The notes under the pieces were generated by a model, which ran no database searches, was not told the origin of the DNA, and saw only the letters and a program-made list of their open reading frames with translations. Of a stretch of 7,315 nt of DNA, positions 1 through 5,641 are shown piece after piece. Both the position numbers and the translations under genes were made by a program. Source of the DNA: DAOUMU01 sp034409055 (GTDB taxonomy: Bacteria; Chloroflexota; Anaerolineae; 4572-78; J111); the NCBI GenBank assembly GCA_034409055.1, contig DAOUMU010000168.1, positions 1-7,315 of the forward strand. The letters are read 5' to 3'. Positions within the stretch are counted from its first letter, which is position 1. Every line of letters begins with the position of its first letter.

Positions 1-49
1 AGCGTACTCCTGGTTACAAATAGCTTTCAATCTCTAATTTACCATATCG

Positions 50-80
50 TTGACACAATGGCTATTCCCTCCCTGATAAT
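50..80 (+). promoter_or_regulatory. Possible sigma70-type promoter with long spacer
   Basis: A perfect -35 box TTGACA lies at 50-55 and a -10-like GATAAT at 75-80. The spacer is 19 bp, longer than the optimal 17. The start would be near 87. No gene follows directly; the next structure is the hairpin with a T-run at 124-145, so any transcript might be very short. It could equally be chance in AT-rich DNA. Confidence 0.3.
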
Positions 81-123
81 GAGCCGATAATAAATCATAA
101 ATAGAGTAACCACAGAAAACGTC

Positions 124-145
124 AGAATTAGAAAAATTCTTTTTT
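124..145 (+). terminator. Weak intrinsic-terminator-like hairpin
   Basis: AGAATT (124-129) and AATTCT (135-140) form a 6-bp perfect stem with a 5-nt loop, and T residues run through 140-145. The stem has only one G-C pair, so it would be weak. Together with the possible promoter at 50-80 it could bound an RNA of about 55-60 nt, but neither element is strong. Confidence 0.25.
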
Positions 146-151
146 GTAGAA

Positions 152-196
152 CAAGTTGCTAGCTTGTCAATGGACCTGCAGGCAAGTTGGCAGCTT
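152..196. repeat. Short imperfect direct repeat pair
   Basis: CAAGTTGCTAGCTT at 152-165 and CAAGTTGGCAGCTT at 183-196 agree at 12 of 14 positions and are 31 bp apart. The palindrome CCTGCAGG (175-182) lies between them. Possible readings are a regulatory site or two copies of a dispersed intergenic repeat unit; nothing here decides between them. Confidence 0.4.
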
Positions 197-350
197 ACTC
201 CACATTATTTAACGATAAGTAGTAAATGGTTCGTGTTTCGCAGCACCGGTGTTGGTGGTTTCATGTACAAATTGTAAAACGAGGAGATAAATATTATAGG
301 CACTGAGATTGGCCTTGTCAAAAATTTCTGGATGGGGGGGGTAAGTTTAG

Positions 351-379
351 TTGACCAGAATAGATAGGCACAGTACAAT
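351..379 (+). promoter_or_regulatory. Promoter of the zinc-ribbon gene
   Basis: TTGACC (351-356) and TACAAT (374-379) each match the sigma70/SigA consensus at 5 of 6 positions and are separated by the optimal 17 bp. Transcription would start near 386, giving a leader of about 44 nt before the TTG start at 430. This is a good match in both sequence and position. Confidence 0.6.
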
Positions 380-418
380 ACAAAATAGTCAAATCTTGTC
401 GAGTAACACTCTAATGCT

Positions 419-425
419 GGAGGTG
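419..425 (+). promoter_or_regulatory. Ribosome binding site fixing a TTG start at 430
   Basis: GGAGGTG at 419-425 lies four bases before TTG at 430-432 (six bases counted from the GGAGG core). The in-frame TGA at 424-426 rules out any earlier start, and the first in-frame ATG (residue 53) would remove both metal-binding CxxC pairs. The TTG start is therefore well supported. Confidence 0.75.
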
Positions 426-429
426 AATT

Positions 430-738
430 TTGATACACCATACTTGCTTCAAGTGTAAGCGTCGTTTTGAGTTGGATCCGGTGTTTGTCGGTTTTGAACT
501 CAGTAAGCTCAAGAAGAAAAATCCAAAGCATTATCAGGCTATTTGTCCTGCCTGTCGCGTGGTTAATAAAGTGTCGGTTAAAGAGATGCAAGCTGATTTG
601 GATAGCGTGGCTGAGGAAATTCAAAAACTCGTGGCTGACTATGAGCAGAGCAAAGCTGAAGCCAAAGCGGCAAAACAGGCCAAAGCCAAGCAGAAAAAAG
701 CCCAGAAAAAACCTAAGAACGAAAAGGCCAAAGCTTAG
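430..738 (+). CDS. Small zinc-ribbon protein with Lys/Ala-rich C-terminal tail
   Basis: A 102-residue protein starting at TTG. It has two CxxC pairs, C6-x2-C9 and C39-x2-C42, spaced as in a zinc ribbon, so one structural zinc is expected. The sequence between them is basic (KLKKK around 26-30). Residues about 50-75 look helical and could form a short coiled coil. Residues 75-102 are almost entirely Lys, Ala, Gln and Glu, and probably disordered. There is no signal peptide or membrane segment, so it should be cytoplasmic. I do not recognise a named family. A basic tail next to a zinc ribbon suggests nucleic-acid or ribosome contact, but that is inference. It has its own promoter (351-379) and is followed by inverted repeats and a terminator (911-943), so it is probably a single-gene unit. 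That a real gene is present is well supported by the start site, the cysteines and the terminator. Confidence 0.8.
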   Translation: MIHHTCFKCKRRFELDPVFVGFELSKLKKKNPKHYQAICPACRVVNKVSVKEMQADLDSVAEEIQKLVADYEQSKAEAKAAKQAKAKQKKAQKKPKNEKAKA

Positions 739-905
739 CAGTTTGTCGGAGAAAGACCTCAGGAGGTTTCTGATAGGACCTGTGGGAGCAAAGTGATTAT
801 CCAGTTGATTTGCCAGTGAAATTAGCTCTAAAAACCTCCGAGGTCTGGCAAACCTGACTTTTCCGACAAACTGCTAGCCAAAGATATTTAAAAGTTGCTC
901 CCACA
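736..905. repeat. Three interleaved inverted repeats between genes
   Basis: Repeat A begins in the TAG stop of the zinc-ribbon gene. Its 14-bp perfect arm at 736-749 pairs with 863-876 and extends through 753/859 with one G-U pair. Its inner arm 755-769 pairs with 832-845, with one extra A at 761. Repeat B is perfect over 11 bp (781-791 with 895-905, TGTGGGAGCAA). Repeat C is perfect over 8 bp (809-816 with 845-852, TTTGCCAG). The arms cross: B starts inside A and closes outside it, and C closes between the two right arms of A. They cannot all form one simple hairpin. Either they are alternative or pseudoknotted RNA structures, or two inverted copies of a dispersed repeat whose parts were shuffled. 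No coding sequence lies in this stretch. Confidence 0.7.
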
Positions 906-910
906 AGCTT

Positions 911-943
911 AACTCCAGATGAGCTATTGTCTGGAGTTTTTTT
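911..943 (+). terminator. Rho-independent terminator after the zinc-ribbon gene
   Basis: AACTCCAGA (911-919) and TCTGGAGTT (930-938) form a perfect 9-bp stem with a 10-nt loop, followed by seven T (937-943). It lies about 170 nt past the zinc-ribbon stop codon, beyond the inverted repeats. The G+T-run and what follows are repeated: GTTTTTTTATC occurs at 936-946 and again at 951-961. Confidence 0.8.
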
Positions 944-983
944 ATCAGATGTTTTTTTATCCCTGATTTTGGTTGAATAATCG

Positions 984-2156
984 ATGCAAATCACTTTGGA
1001 GCGTTTGGCAGAACCAATCAAAGCGATTCACGCTACCCCGCCAATGATGGTGATCGAGTTTGCCGGAGCGGGTGCCCAGGCCTTGACCTGGTTACACGGA
1101 GCCGGCGGTTCCTCACGTACCATGCTTGAGGCCACCGACCGCTATGCGGCTGCCTCATTGATTGAGGCCATCGGCTTTGAGCCGGAACAATTTACCTCTC
1201 CCCAGGTAGCGCGGGCCATGGCTACCAGGGCCTATATCCGGGCAAACCACCTGACCGACTATGATATCCCGGTGGCCGGTATCGGCTGCACCGCCACCAT
1301 TACCACCGACCGGATCAAGCGGGGCGACCATCGCTGCTGTGTGGCCGTGTGTGATGCCCAGGGGGTTACCACGTACACCCTGACGCTGACCAAAGGGTTA
1401 CGCAGTCGCCAAGAAGAGGAAAACCTGGTCAGCCTGCTTATCCTGAAAGCTGTCGCTGGGGTATGTGATGTTGAGGGCTTACCAGAACCAGATTTGGCGA
1501 GCGGGGAGGTATTGGGGCAGCAGGTTGAACCGATTGACTGGCCGGCCCGACTATTGGCGCAGGAGATTGACTGGGTGACTGTTTTACCTGATGGCCGAAT
1601 GGTTCCTGGCGCGAGTTGGGCAGATAGCGGTGTGCATCGTAGGGGACTGGCCCTCCTGTCCGGCGCTTTTAACCCCCTGCATGACGGTCATAAACAACTG
1701 GCCAGGGTGGCGGCCGAAATATTGGGGCAGGAGGTTTATTTTGAGTTACCCCTGGTTAATGCCGACAAAGCATCGCTTGATTTGGCGGAAGCGCGCCGCC
1801 GGGTGGCCCAATTTGCTAATTGGACCTCTGTCATTCTCACTCGTGTCCCTTTATTTAGCCAGAAAGCGACCCTTTTCCCTGGCAGCGTTTTTATTGTCGG
1901 GGTCGATACGGTTGAGCGATTGGTTCAACTGCGCTTTTATCATAATGACCCGACTGAAATGTACGCCTCCTTCAAGGCCCTGCGTACGGCTGGCTGTCGT
2001 TTTTTGGTAGCCGGACGACGGGGTGACCATCACTTTTTCACCTTACGGGATGTGGAATTGCCGGCAGGGTATCGAGAATTATTTGAGGAAATTCCTGAAG
2101 AACGTTTCCGCATGGACATTTCATCGACGATTATTCGGGATCGCAACAAGAATTGA
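984..2156 (+). CDS. Two-domain protein: CinA/PncC-like domain fused to a nucleotidyltransferase domain
   Basis: A 390-residue soluble protein. Residues about 1-160 resemble the CinA C-terminal (PncC, nicotinamide-nucleotide amidase) fold: E25-FAGAG in place of the usual ESCTGG, GGSS at 41-44, VARAMA at 75-80 and a VAGIG strand at 97-101. The catalytic serine position of ESCTGG appears to be Phe26, and the lysine expected shortly after it is not evident, so amidase activity is doubtful. Residues about 221-387 form an HxGH nucleotidyltransferase of the NadD/cytidylyltransferase superfamily: SGAFNPLHDGH (226-236, HxGH at 233-236), LFPGSVFIVGVD (297-308) and ISSTIIR (379-385). Other striking blocks are GDHR (115-117 with G114), TKGLRSR (136-142) and NADK (259-262). 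The second domain could transfer an AMP or CMP group to an NMN-like substrate; the true substrate is unknown. An in-frame TAA at 978-980 fixes the start at or after ATG 984, which has no clear Shine-Dalgarno. It follows the terminator at 911-943, so it needs its own promoter or read-through. Confidence 0.8.
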   Translation: MQITLERLAEPIKAIHATPPMMVIEFAGAGAQALTWLHGAGGSSRTMLEATDRYAAASLIEAIGFEPEQFTSPQVARAMATRAYIRANHLTDYDIPVAGIGCTATITTDRIKRGDHRCCVAVCDAQGVTTYTLTLTKGLRSRQEEENLVSLLILKAVAGVCDVEGLPEPDLASGEVLGQQVEPIDWPARLLAQEIDWVTVLPDGRMVPGASWADSGVHRRGLALLSGAFNPLHDGHKQLARVAAEILGQEVYFELPLVNADKASLDLAEARRRVAQFANWTSVILTRVPLFSQKATLFPGSVFIVGVDTVERLVQLRFYHNDPTEMYASFKALRTAGCRFLVAGRRGDHHFFTLRDVELPAGYRELFEEIPEERFRMDISSTIIRDRNKN

Positions 2157-2180
2157 CAAATTATTTTTTGGGTGTATACT
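2153..2180 (+). promoter_or_regulatory. Promoter of the sugar-transport operon
   Basis: A perfect -35 TTGACA (2153-2158) and a -10 TATACT (2175-2180, 5 of 6) are separated by 16 bp. The -35 box overlaps the TGA stop of the upstream gene (2154-2156). Transcription would start near 2187, about 59 nt before the repressor gene. It is the strongest promoter match in the window and should drive the repressor and transporter genes together. Confidence 0.75.
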
Positions 2181-2228
2181 GCTTTCGATTTCTTACGAAA
2201 CTCCCTCAACTTGAGTAATTTCGAAAGC
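2181..2228. promoter_or_regulatory. Nested palindromic operator, probable binding site of the DeoR-family repressor
   Basis: GCTTTCGA (2181-2188) is perfectly inverted as TCGAAAGC (2221-2228). Inside it CGAAA (2196-2200) faces TTTCG (2219-2223), and at the centre CTCAA-C-TTGAG spans 2205-2215. TTTCG/CGAAA half-sites thus recur at 2183-2187, 2196-2200 and 2219-2226. DeoR-family regulators (for example GlpR and AgaR) bind operators containing TTCG or CTTTC half-sites. The site starts at the base after the -10 box and covers the expected transcription start, an ideal place to block RNA polymerase. The structure is seen; the binding protein is inferred from the adjacent gene. Confidence 0.6.
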
Positions 2229-2234
2229 TACAGC

Positions 2235-2240
2235 GAGGTG
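2235..2240 (+). promoter_or_regulatory. Ribosome binding site fixing a TTG start at 2246
   Basis: GAGGTG (2235-2240) lies five bases before TTG 2246-2248. The first in-frame ATG is residue 63, beyond the helix-turn-helix, and an in-frame TAA lies at 2216-2218. The TTG start is thus the one that gives a complete repressor. Confidence 0.7.
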
Positions 2241-2245
2241 GTCTT

Positions 2246-3016
2246 TTGGGTACAGAGCATCGACTGGTCGAGCGGAGGCAGGCTATCCTGACAGCACTTG
2301 AGGAAGCCGGCCAGCTTTCCGTAACAGATTTAAGTGCTCGCTTTGACGTGTCGGAAGTGACGATCCGGCAGGACCTGCAAGCCCTGAGTGAGCAAGGCTT
2401 ATTGCTACGCATCCGAGGCGGGGCAGTAGCCATGAATGTGATGCCGGAATTGTCCGTTGAGCTGCGCCAGCAGCAGCGAGCGGCCCAAAAAGCCCGGATT
2501 GGCCAGGCCGCAGCCAGTCTGGTCAATGATGGTGATACGATTATTCTCGATGCCAGTACCACCGCGCAAGCAATTATTCCCCATCTCAAAACTCTCACCG
2601 AATTGACGGTCATCACCAACAGCCTCAAAACAGCCATGAGCTTGCTTGATACTCCTCAAATTCATGTGATTTTACCTGGTGGCAACTTGCGCCGTTCCGC
2701 TATTTCGTTAGTGGGCCAACCAGAATGTGAATTTATCCAAGATATCAATGTGCAAGTAGGCTTTTTTGGGGCGCGTGGGCTTACCGTTGCAGAAGGTCTG
2801 ACCGATGTTAATCTGGAAGAGGCCAATATGAAACGGGCTATGATTGCACGTTGTCGGCGAACGGTAGGTGTGTTAGATGCTCGTAAGTGGGGTAAAGTAG
2901 CTGCTATTACTTTTGCCCGCCTCGAGCAGATTGATACCATCATCAGTGATACCGATGCGCCTGATGATCTGGTTCGTCAAGTTCGGCAGCATCAGGTTGA
3001 AGTTATTCTCGTGTAA
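2246..3016 (+). CDS. DeoR-family transcriptional repressor of the sugar operon
   Basis: A 256-residue regulator of the usual family length (about 250-260). The N-terminal winged helix-turn-helix spans about 6-61, with the family signature SEVTIRQDL (36-44; the common form has Arg at residue 42, here Gln) and the wing LRIRGGAV (54-61). The C-terminal sugar-phosphate sensor domain (about 79-235) has the DGDTIILDASTT block, the PGGNLR segment and the GFFGARGL segment typical of the DeoR sensor fold. Such proteins repress sugar operons and are released by a phosphorylated intermediate. In rhizobia a DeoR-type RhaR controls the rhamnose transport genes, which fits this position. It is the first gene of the operon, behind the promoter at 2153-2180 and the palindromes at 2181-2228, so self-repression is likely. 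Only 49 nt without a terminator separate it from the ATPase gene. Confidence 0.88.
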   Translation: MGTEHRLVERRQAILTALEEAGQLSVTDLSARFDVSEVTIRQDLQALSEQGLLLRIRGGAVAMNVMPELSVELRQQQRAAQKARIGQAAASLVNDGDTIILDASTTAQAIIPHLKTLTELTVITNSLKTAMSLLDTPQIHVILPGGNLRRSAISLVGQPECEFIQDINVQVGFFGARGLTVAEGLTDVNLEEANMKRAMIARCRRTVGVLDARKWGKVAAITFARLEQIDTIISDTDAPDDLVRQVRQHQVEVILV

Positions 3017-3065
3017 TTGTCTTATCTAGAAAACAACAATCTAACTCGATGGAGAGAAAAATTAA

Positions 3066-4580
3066 ATGGAAAAACCTATTCTGGAAATGAGGCACATTTT
3101 CAAGCGCTTTGATATGACCCAGGCCCTGGATGATGTGTCTCTTACCCTTCACCCTGGTGAGATTCATGCTTTGGTGGGCGAGAACGGGGCCGGGAAATCA
3201 ACCCTCATTAAGATTATGACAGGTATTTATAAACCCGATCAGGGTGAAATCCTGCTGGATGGGCAGCCTGTGCAGATTCATAATTCACAAGAGGCGCAGG
3301 CCTACGGCATTGCTGCTATTTATCAGGAACCGATGGTCTTTCCCGACTTGAACGTCGCCGAGAACATCTTCATCAGCCACCGTGATCGTGGTCCCCTGGT
3401 GCGCTGGGGTAAGATGTACGAGAATGCCGAAACCGTTCTTGCTAAATTGGATGTCAAGCTCGATGTCCGTATGCCGGCTCGCGGTCTCACGCTGGCGGCG
3501 CAGCAGTCAGTCGAAATTGCCAAGGCCATCTCGCTCGATGTACGCGTCCTGATTATGGATGAGCCGACTGCCTCGCTCTCGGCGCATGAAGTAACCCAGT
3601 TGTTCAAATCGGTACGTGCGCTGCGCAGTCAGGGTGTTGCCATCCTGTTCATCGGACACCGGCTGGAAGAAGTACTTGAGATTGCGGATCGGGTGACTGT
3701 ACTGCGCGATGGCAAGTGGATTTCATCCACGCCGCGCAACGAGGTCACGTCGGAGAAAGTCATCCGAGATATGGTGGGGCGCGAGGTCGAGGACTTTTTT
3801 GCCAAGAGCGAGACTGAGCGCGGCGAACTGCTGATGTCTGTACGCGGCCTGGGCAAAGAAAATGTCTTCTCCAACATCAATTTTGATGTTTACCAGGGGG
3901 AGGTATTGGGCTTTGCCGGGCTGATTGGCTCGCGGCGCACCGATGTTGGCCTGGCTTTGTTTGGAGTTGAACCGGCCGATACCGGAGAAATCATCTTCGA
4001 AGGGCAGGAGCAAAGGATTCGCTCCCCGGAACAGGCGCTCCGACTCGGCATCGCCTATGTAACCGAAGACCGCCGCCAGCTTGGTTTGACTATGCCTATG
4101 TCAATCATCACCAATGTCTCGCTGCCGATGCTACGCAGCAGATACTTGACCCGTTTGGGACTAATTAAGCTGAACGATGAGTATGCCACCGCTGAAGAAT
4201 ACCGCCAAAGACTTTCAATCCGCACCCCGTCCGTAAAAGTTGAGGTTGAGAAGCTTTCTGGCGGCAACCAGCAGAAAGTTATGTTGAGCAAATGGCTCAA
4301 CGCCCACCCCAAGCTGCTCATTATGGATGAACCAACCCGAGGTATCGATGTGGGGGCGAAAGCCGAGGTTCATCATATGATCAACGACCTGGCCGCCCAG
4401 GGGCTGGGAGTCATTCTCATCTCGTCCGACTTGCCTGAGGTTCTGGCGATGAGTGATCGCCTTCTTGTTATGCGCGAAGGCAAACAGATGGGCATATTTG
4501 AGCGGGAAGAAGCTACCCAGGAGAATATTATGACAGCAGCGATGGGGCAAAACCAGGTGGCCGTGGAGGTCCAGCAATGA
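3066..4580 (+). CDS. rhaT: Sugar ABC transporter ATPase, tandem nucleotide-binding domains (rhamnose-type)
   Basis: A 504-residue cytoplasmic ATPase with two nucleotide-binding domains, the normal length for RbsA/RhaT-type sugar importers. Domain 1 has Walker A GENGAGKST (38-46), the Q-loop YQEP (86-89), a degenerate signature LTLAAQQ (141-147), Walker B VLIMDEPT (D165, E166) and an H-loop GHR. Domain 2 has a degenerate Walker A, GLIGSRRT (285-292) with no P-loop lysine, an intact LSGGNQQK signature (397-404), and Walker B with D421/E422. One composite ATP site is therefore complete and the other degenerate, as usual in this family. ATG 3066 is preceded by GGAGAG (3051-3056). The stop overlaps the next start as ATGA. 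The symbol follows rhizobial naming and is unrelated to E. coli RhaT (a proton symporter). ATPase function is near certain; rhamnose specificity rests on neighbours, with AI-2 LsrA as the alternative. Confidence 0.85.
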   Translation: MEKPILEMRHIFKRFDMTQALDDVSLTLHPGEIHALVGENGAGKSTLIKIMTGIYKPDQGEILLDGQPVQIHNSQEAQAYGIAAIYQEPMVFPDLNVAENIFISHRDRGPLVRWGKMYENAETVLAKLDVKLDVRMPARGLTLAAQQSVEIAKAISLDVRVLIMDEPTASLSAHEVTQLFKSVRALRSQGVAILFIGHRLEEVLEIADRVTVLRDGKWISSTPRNEVTSEKVIRDMVGREVEDFFAKSETERGELLMSVRGLGKENVFSNINFDVYQGEVLGFAGLIGSRRTDVGLALFGVEPADTGEIIFEGQEQRIRSPEQALRLGIAYVTEDRRQLGLTMPMSIITNVSLPMLRSRYLTRLGLIKLNDEYATAEEYRQRLSIRTPSVKVEVEKLSGGNQQKVMLSKWLNAHPKLLIMDEPTRGIDVGAKAEVHHMINDLAAQGLGVILISSDLPEVLAMSDRLLVMREGKQMGIFEREEATQENIMTAAMGQNQVAVEVQQ

Positions 4581-5641
4581 ACGCACTCAGACGCCGCTTT
4601 CGTCCCGAGCAAATTCGGGAGTTAGTTCTTGTTTTTCTTATTATACTGGTCATCATCTTCTTTGGAACGCAGATCGACAATTATTACAATGCGCGATTTT
4701 TTAACCGTGTCTCTACCAGTGTGGCCATTATCGCCGTGATAGCCGTTGGGCAAACCCTGGTCGTTTTGACGCGTAATATCGACCTTTCGGTTGGTTCGGT
4801 TGTGGGCTTTACCGCCTATTTTGTTGGCCAACAACTCGCCCACAACAACGACATCGCGCCGCTGGTGGCGGTCCTGATGGCTGTTGGTGTTGGGGCCGCT
4901 ATGGGCGCATTTAACGGCGTCGTGGTTGCGTATGGCCGGGTTCCGGCGATTATCGTCACGCTGGGTACACTGGCGCTTTATCGTACTCTCCTGGTCGAAT
5001 ACTCCGATGCGCAAACGGTTCTCACCGCGGATTTGCCGGAGTGGCTCCTTGACCTCCCCCGCGCCAACATCATCAGCTTTGGCGATTTAGACCTACGGGT
5101 AATGGTTGGGGTAATGCTGGCTGTTGCCCTGATTTTCCAGTTGGTTCTTACGTACCTGCCCTATGGCCGCCGACTCTACGCCATCGGTTCGAATCCCGAC
5201 GCGGCTCGCATTGCCGGTTTTCCGTCGCAGCGTATCGTGTTCATCGCTTTTGTGCTTTGTGGTGCGTTGGCCGGCCTGGCCGGCTTCATGTTCCTGGCCC
5301 GCTTTGGTAACATCACGGTCGTCGCCGGGCTGGGCCTCGAATTGGCGTCGGTGGCCGCGGTCGTGGTCGGTGGGGTGAACATCTTCGGCGGCATTGGTTC
5401 GATGATCGGTGCCCTGCTAGGGGCTATCATGATTGATCTCCTTGAGAACAGCCTGATCCGTTGGTTGGAAATCAGCGAGTTCTGGCGAGATGCCTTGTTG
5501 GGGTTGCTCATTCTCCTGGCAGTGGCTACCGACGCCGTGATTATGGATCGCTTGCGCAACCTCTGGGCGCGAGGCGAACTTGAGGTCAAATCAGAAGCTG
5601 ATCAACGTCTGAGACAGGAGGAAAGCAGTCATGTCGCTTAG
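4577..5641 (+). CDS. rhaP: Sugar ABC transporter permease 1 (rhamnose-type)
   Basis: A 354-residue integral membrane protein of the branched-chain/ribose-type permease family (BPD_transp_2), with about eight to ten hydrophobic segments. The first lies at about residues 16-31 after a basic N-terminus. Family motifs are the NIDLSVGS segment (67-74) after GQTLVVLT, the cytoplasmic AIGSNPDAAR loop (202-211) that contacts the ATPase region, and the late VVVGGVNIFGGIGS loop. The C-terminal tail is charged. ATG 4577 overlaps the ATPase stop (ATGA), with GGAGGT at 4565-4570 six bases upstream, so translation is coupled. It should pair with the next gene product to form a heterodimeric pore. The rhamnose assignment follows gene order T-P-Q; LsrC of the AI-2 system is a close relative. 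Confidence 0.82.
   Translation: MNALRRRFRPEQIRELVLVFLIILVIIFFGTQIDNYYNARFFNRVSTSVAIIAVIAVGQTLVVLTRNIDLSVGSVVGFTAYFVGQQLAHNNDIAPLVAVLMAVGVGAAMGAFNGVVVAYGRVPAIIVTLGTLALYRTLLVEYSDAQTVLTADLPEWLLDLPRANIISFGDLDLRVMVGVMLAVALIFQLVLTYLPYGRRLYAIGSNPDAARIAGFPSQRIVFIAFVLCGALAGLAGFMFLARFGNITVVAGLGLELASVAAVVVGGVNIFGGIGSMIGALLGAIMIDLLENSLIRWLEISEFWRDALLGLLILLAVATDAVIMDRLRNLWARGELEVKSEADQRLRQEESSHVA

Larger units (their letters stand above)
1..429. other. AT-rich intergenic region with no supported gene
   Basis: I find no convincing coding sequence here. Frame 1 on the + strand is open for 29 codons from the left edge to a TAA at 88-90, which is short enough to be chance. A 24-codon ATG frame starts at 226 without a Shine-Dalgarno sequence. 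On the - strand an AGGAG motif lies at about 7-11, so a leftward gene could begin just outside the window, but nothing confirms it. The visible content is a possible promoter (50-80), a weak terminator-like hairpin (124-145), a short direct repeat (152-165 and 183-196), the 8-bp palindrome CCTGCAGG at 175-182, a G8 run (334-341) and the promoter of the zinc-ribbon gene (351-379). Confidence 0.6.

Noticed and set aside
226..300. 24-codon + strand frame from ATG 226
   Set aside because: It has no Shine-Dalgarno, no promoter at suitable distance and no recognisable motif.
205..624. 139-codon open frame on the - strand
   Set aside because: It lies across the zinc-ribbon gene, whose + strand frame has a promoter, ribosome binding site and paired CxxC motifs. 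The - strand product shows no recognisable domain.
797..1021. 74-codon - strand frame over the inverted repeats and terminator
   Set aside because: It crosses a clear terminator hairpin and the start of the two-domain gene, and its composition is low-complexity Ser/Lys without a motif.
984..2156. Simple annotation as NadD or as CinA
   Set aside because: Each name covers only half of the protein, the amidase residues appear missing, and the substrate of the transferase half is unknown.
3900..3950. Degenerate second Walker A of the ATPase as a sign of a broken gene
   Set aside because: Loss of the P-loop lysine in domain 2 and of the LSGGQ signature in domain 1 is normal for RbsA/RhaT-type double ATPases, and the frame is intact.
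4577..4580. Overlap of ATPase stop and permease start as a possible frameshift
   Set aside because: ATGA overlaps are standard translational coupling. Both proteins are full length and the permease has its own GGAGGT.
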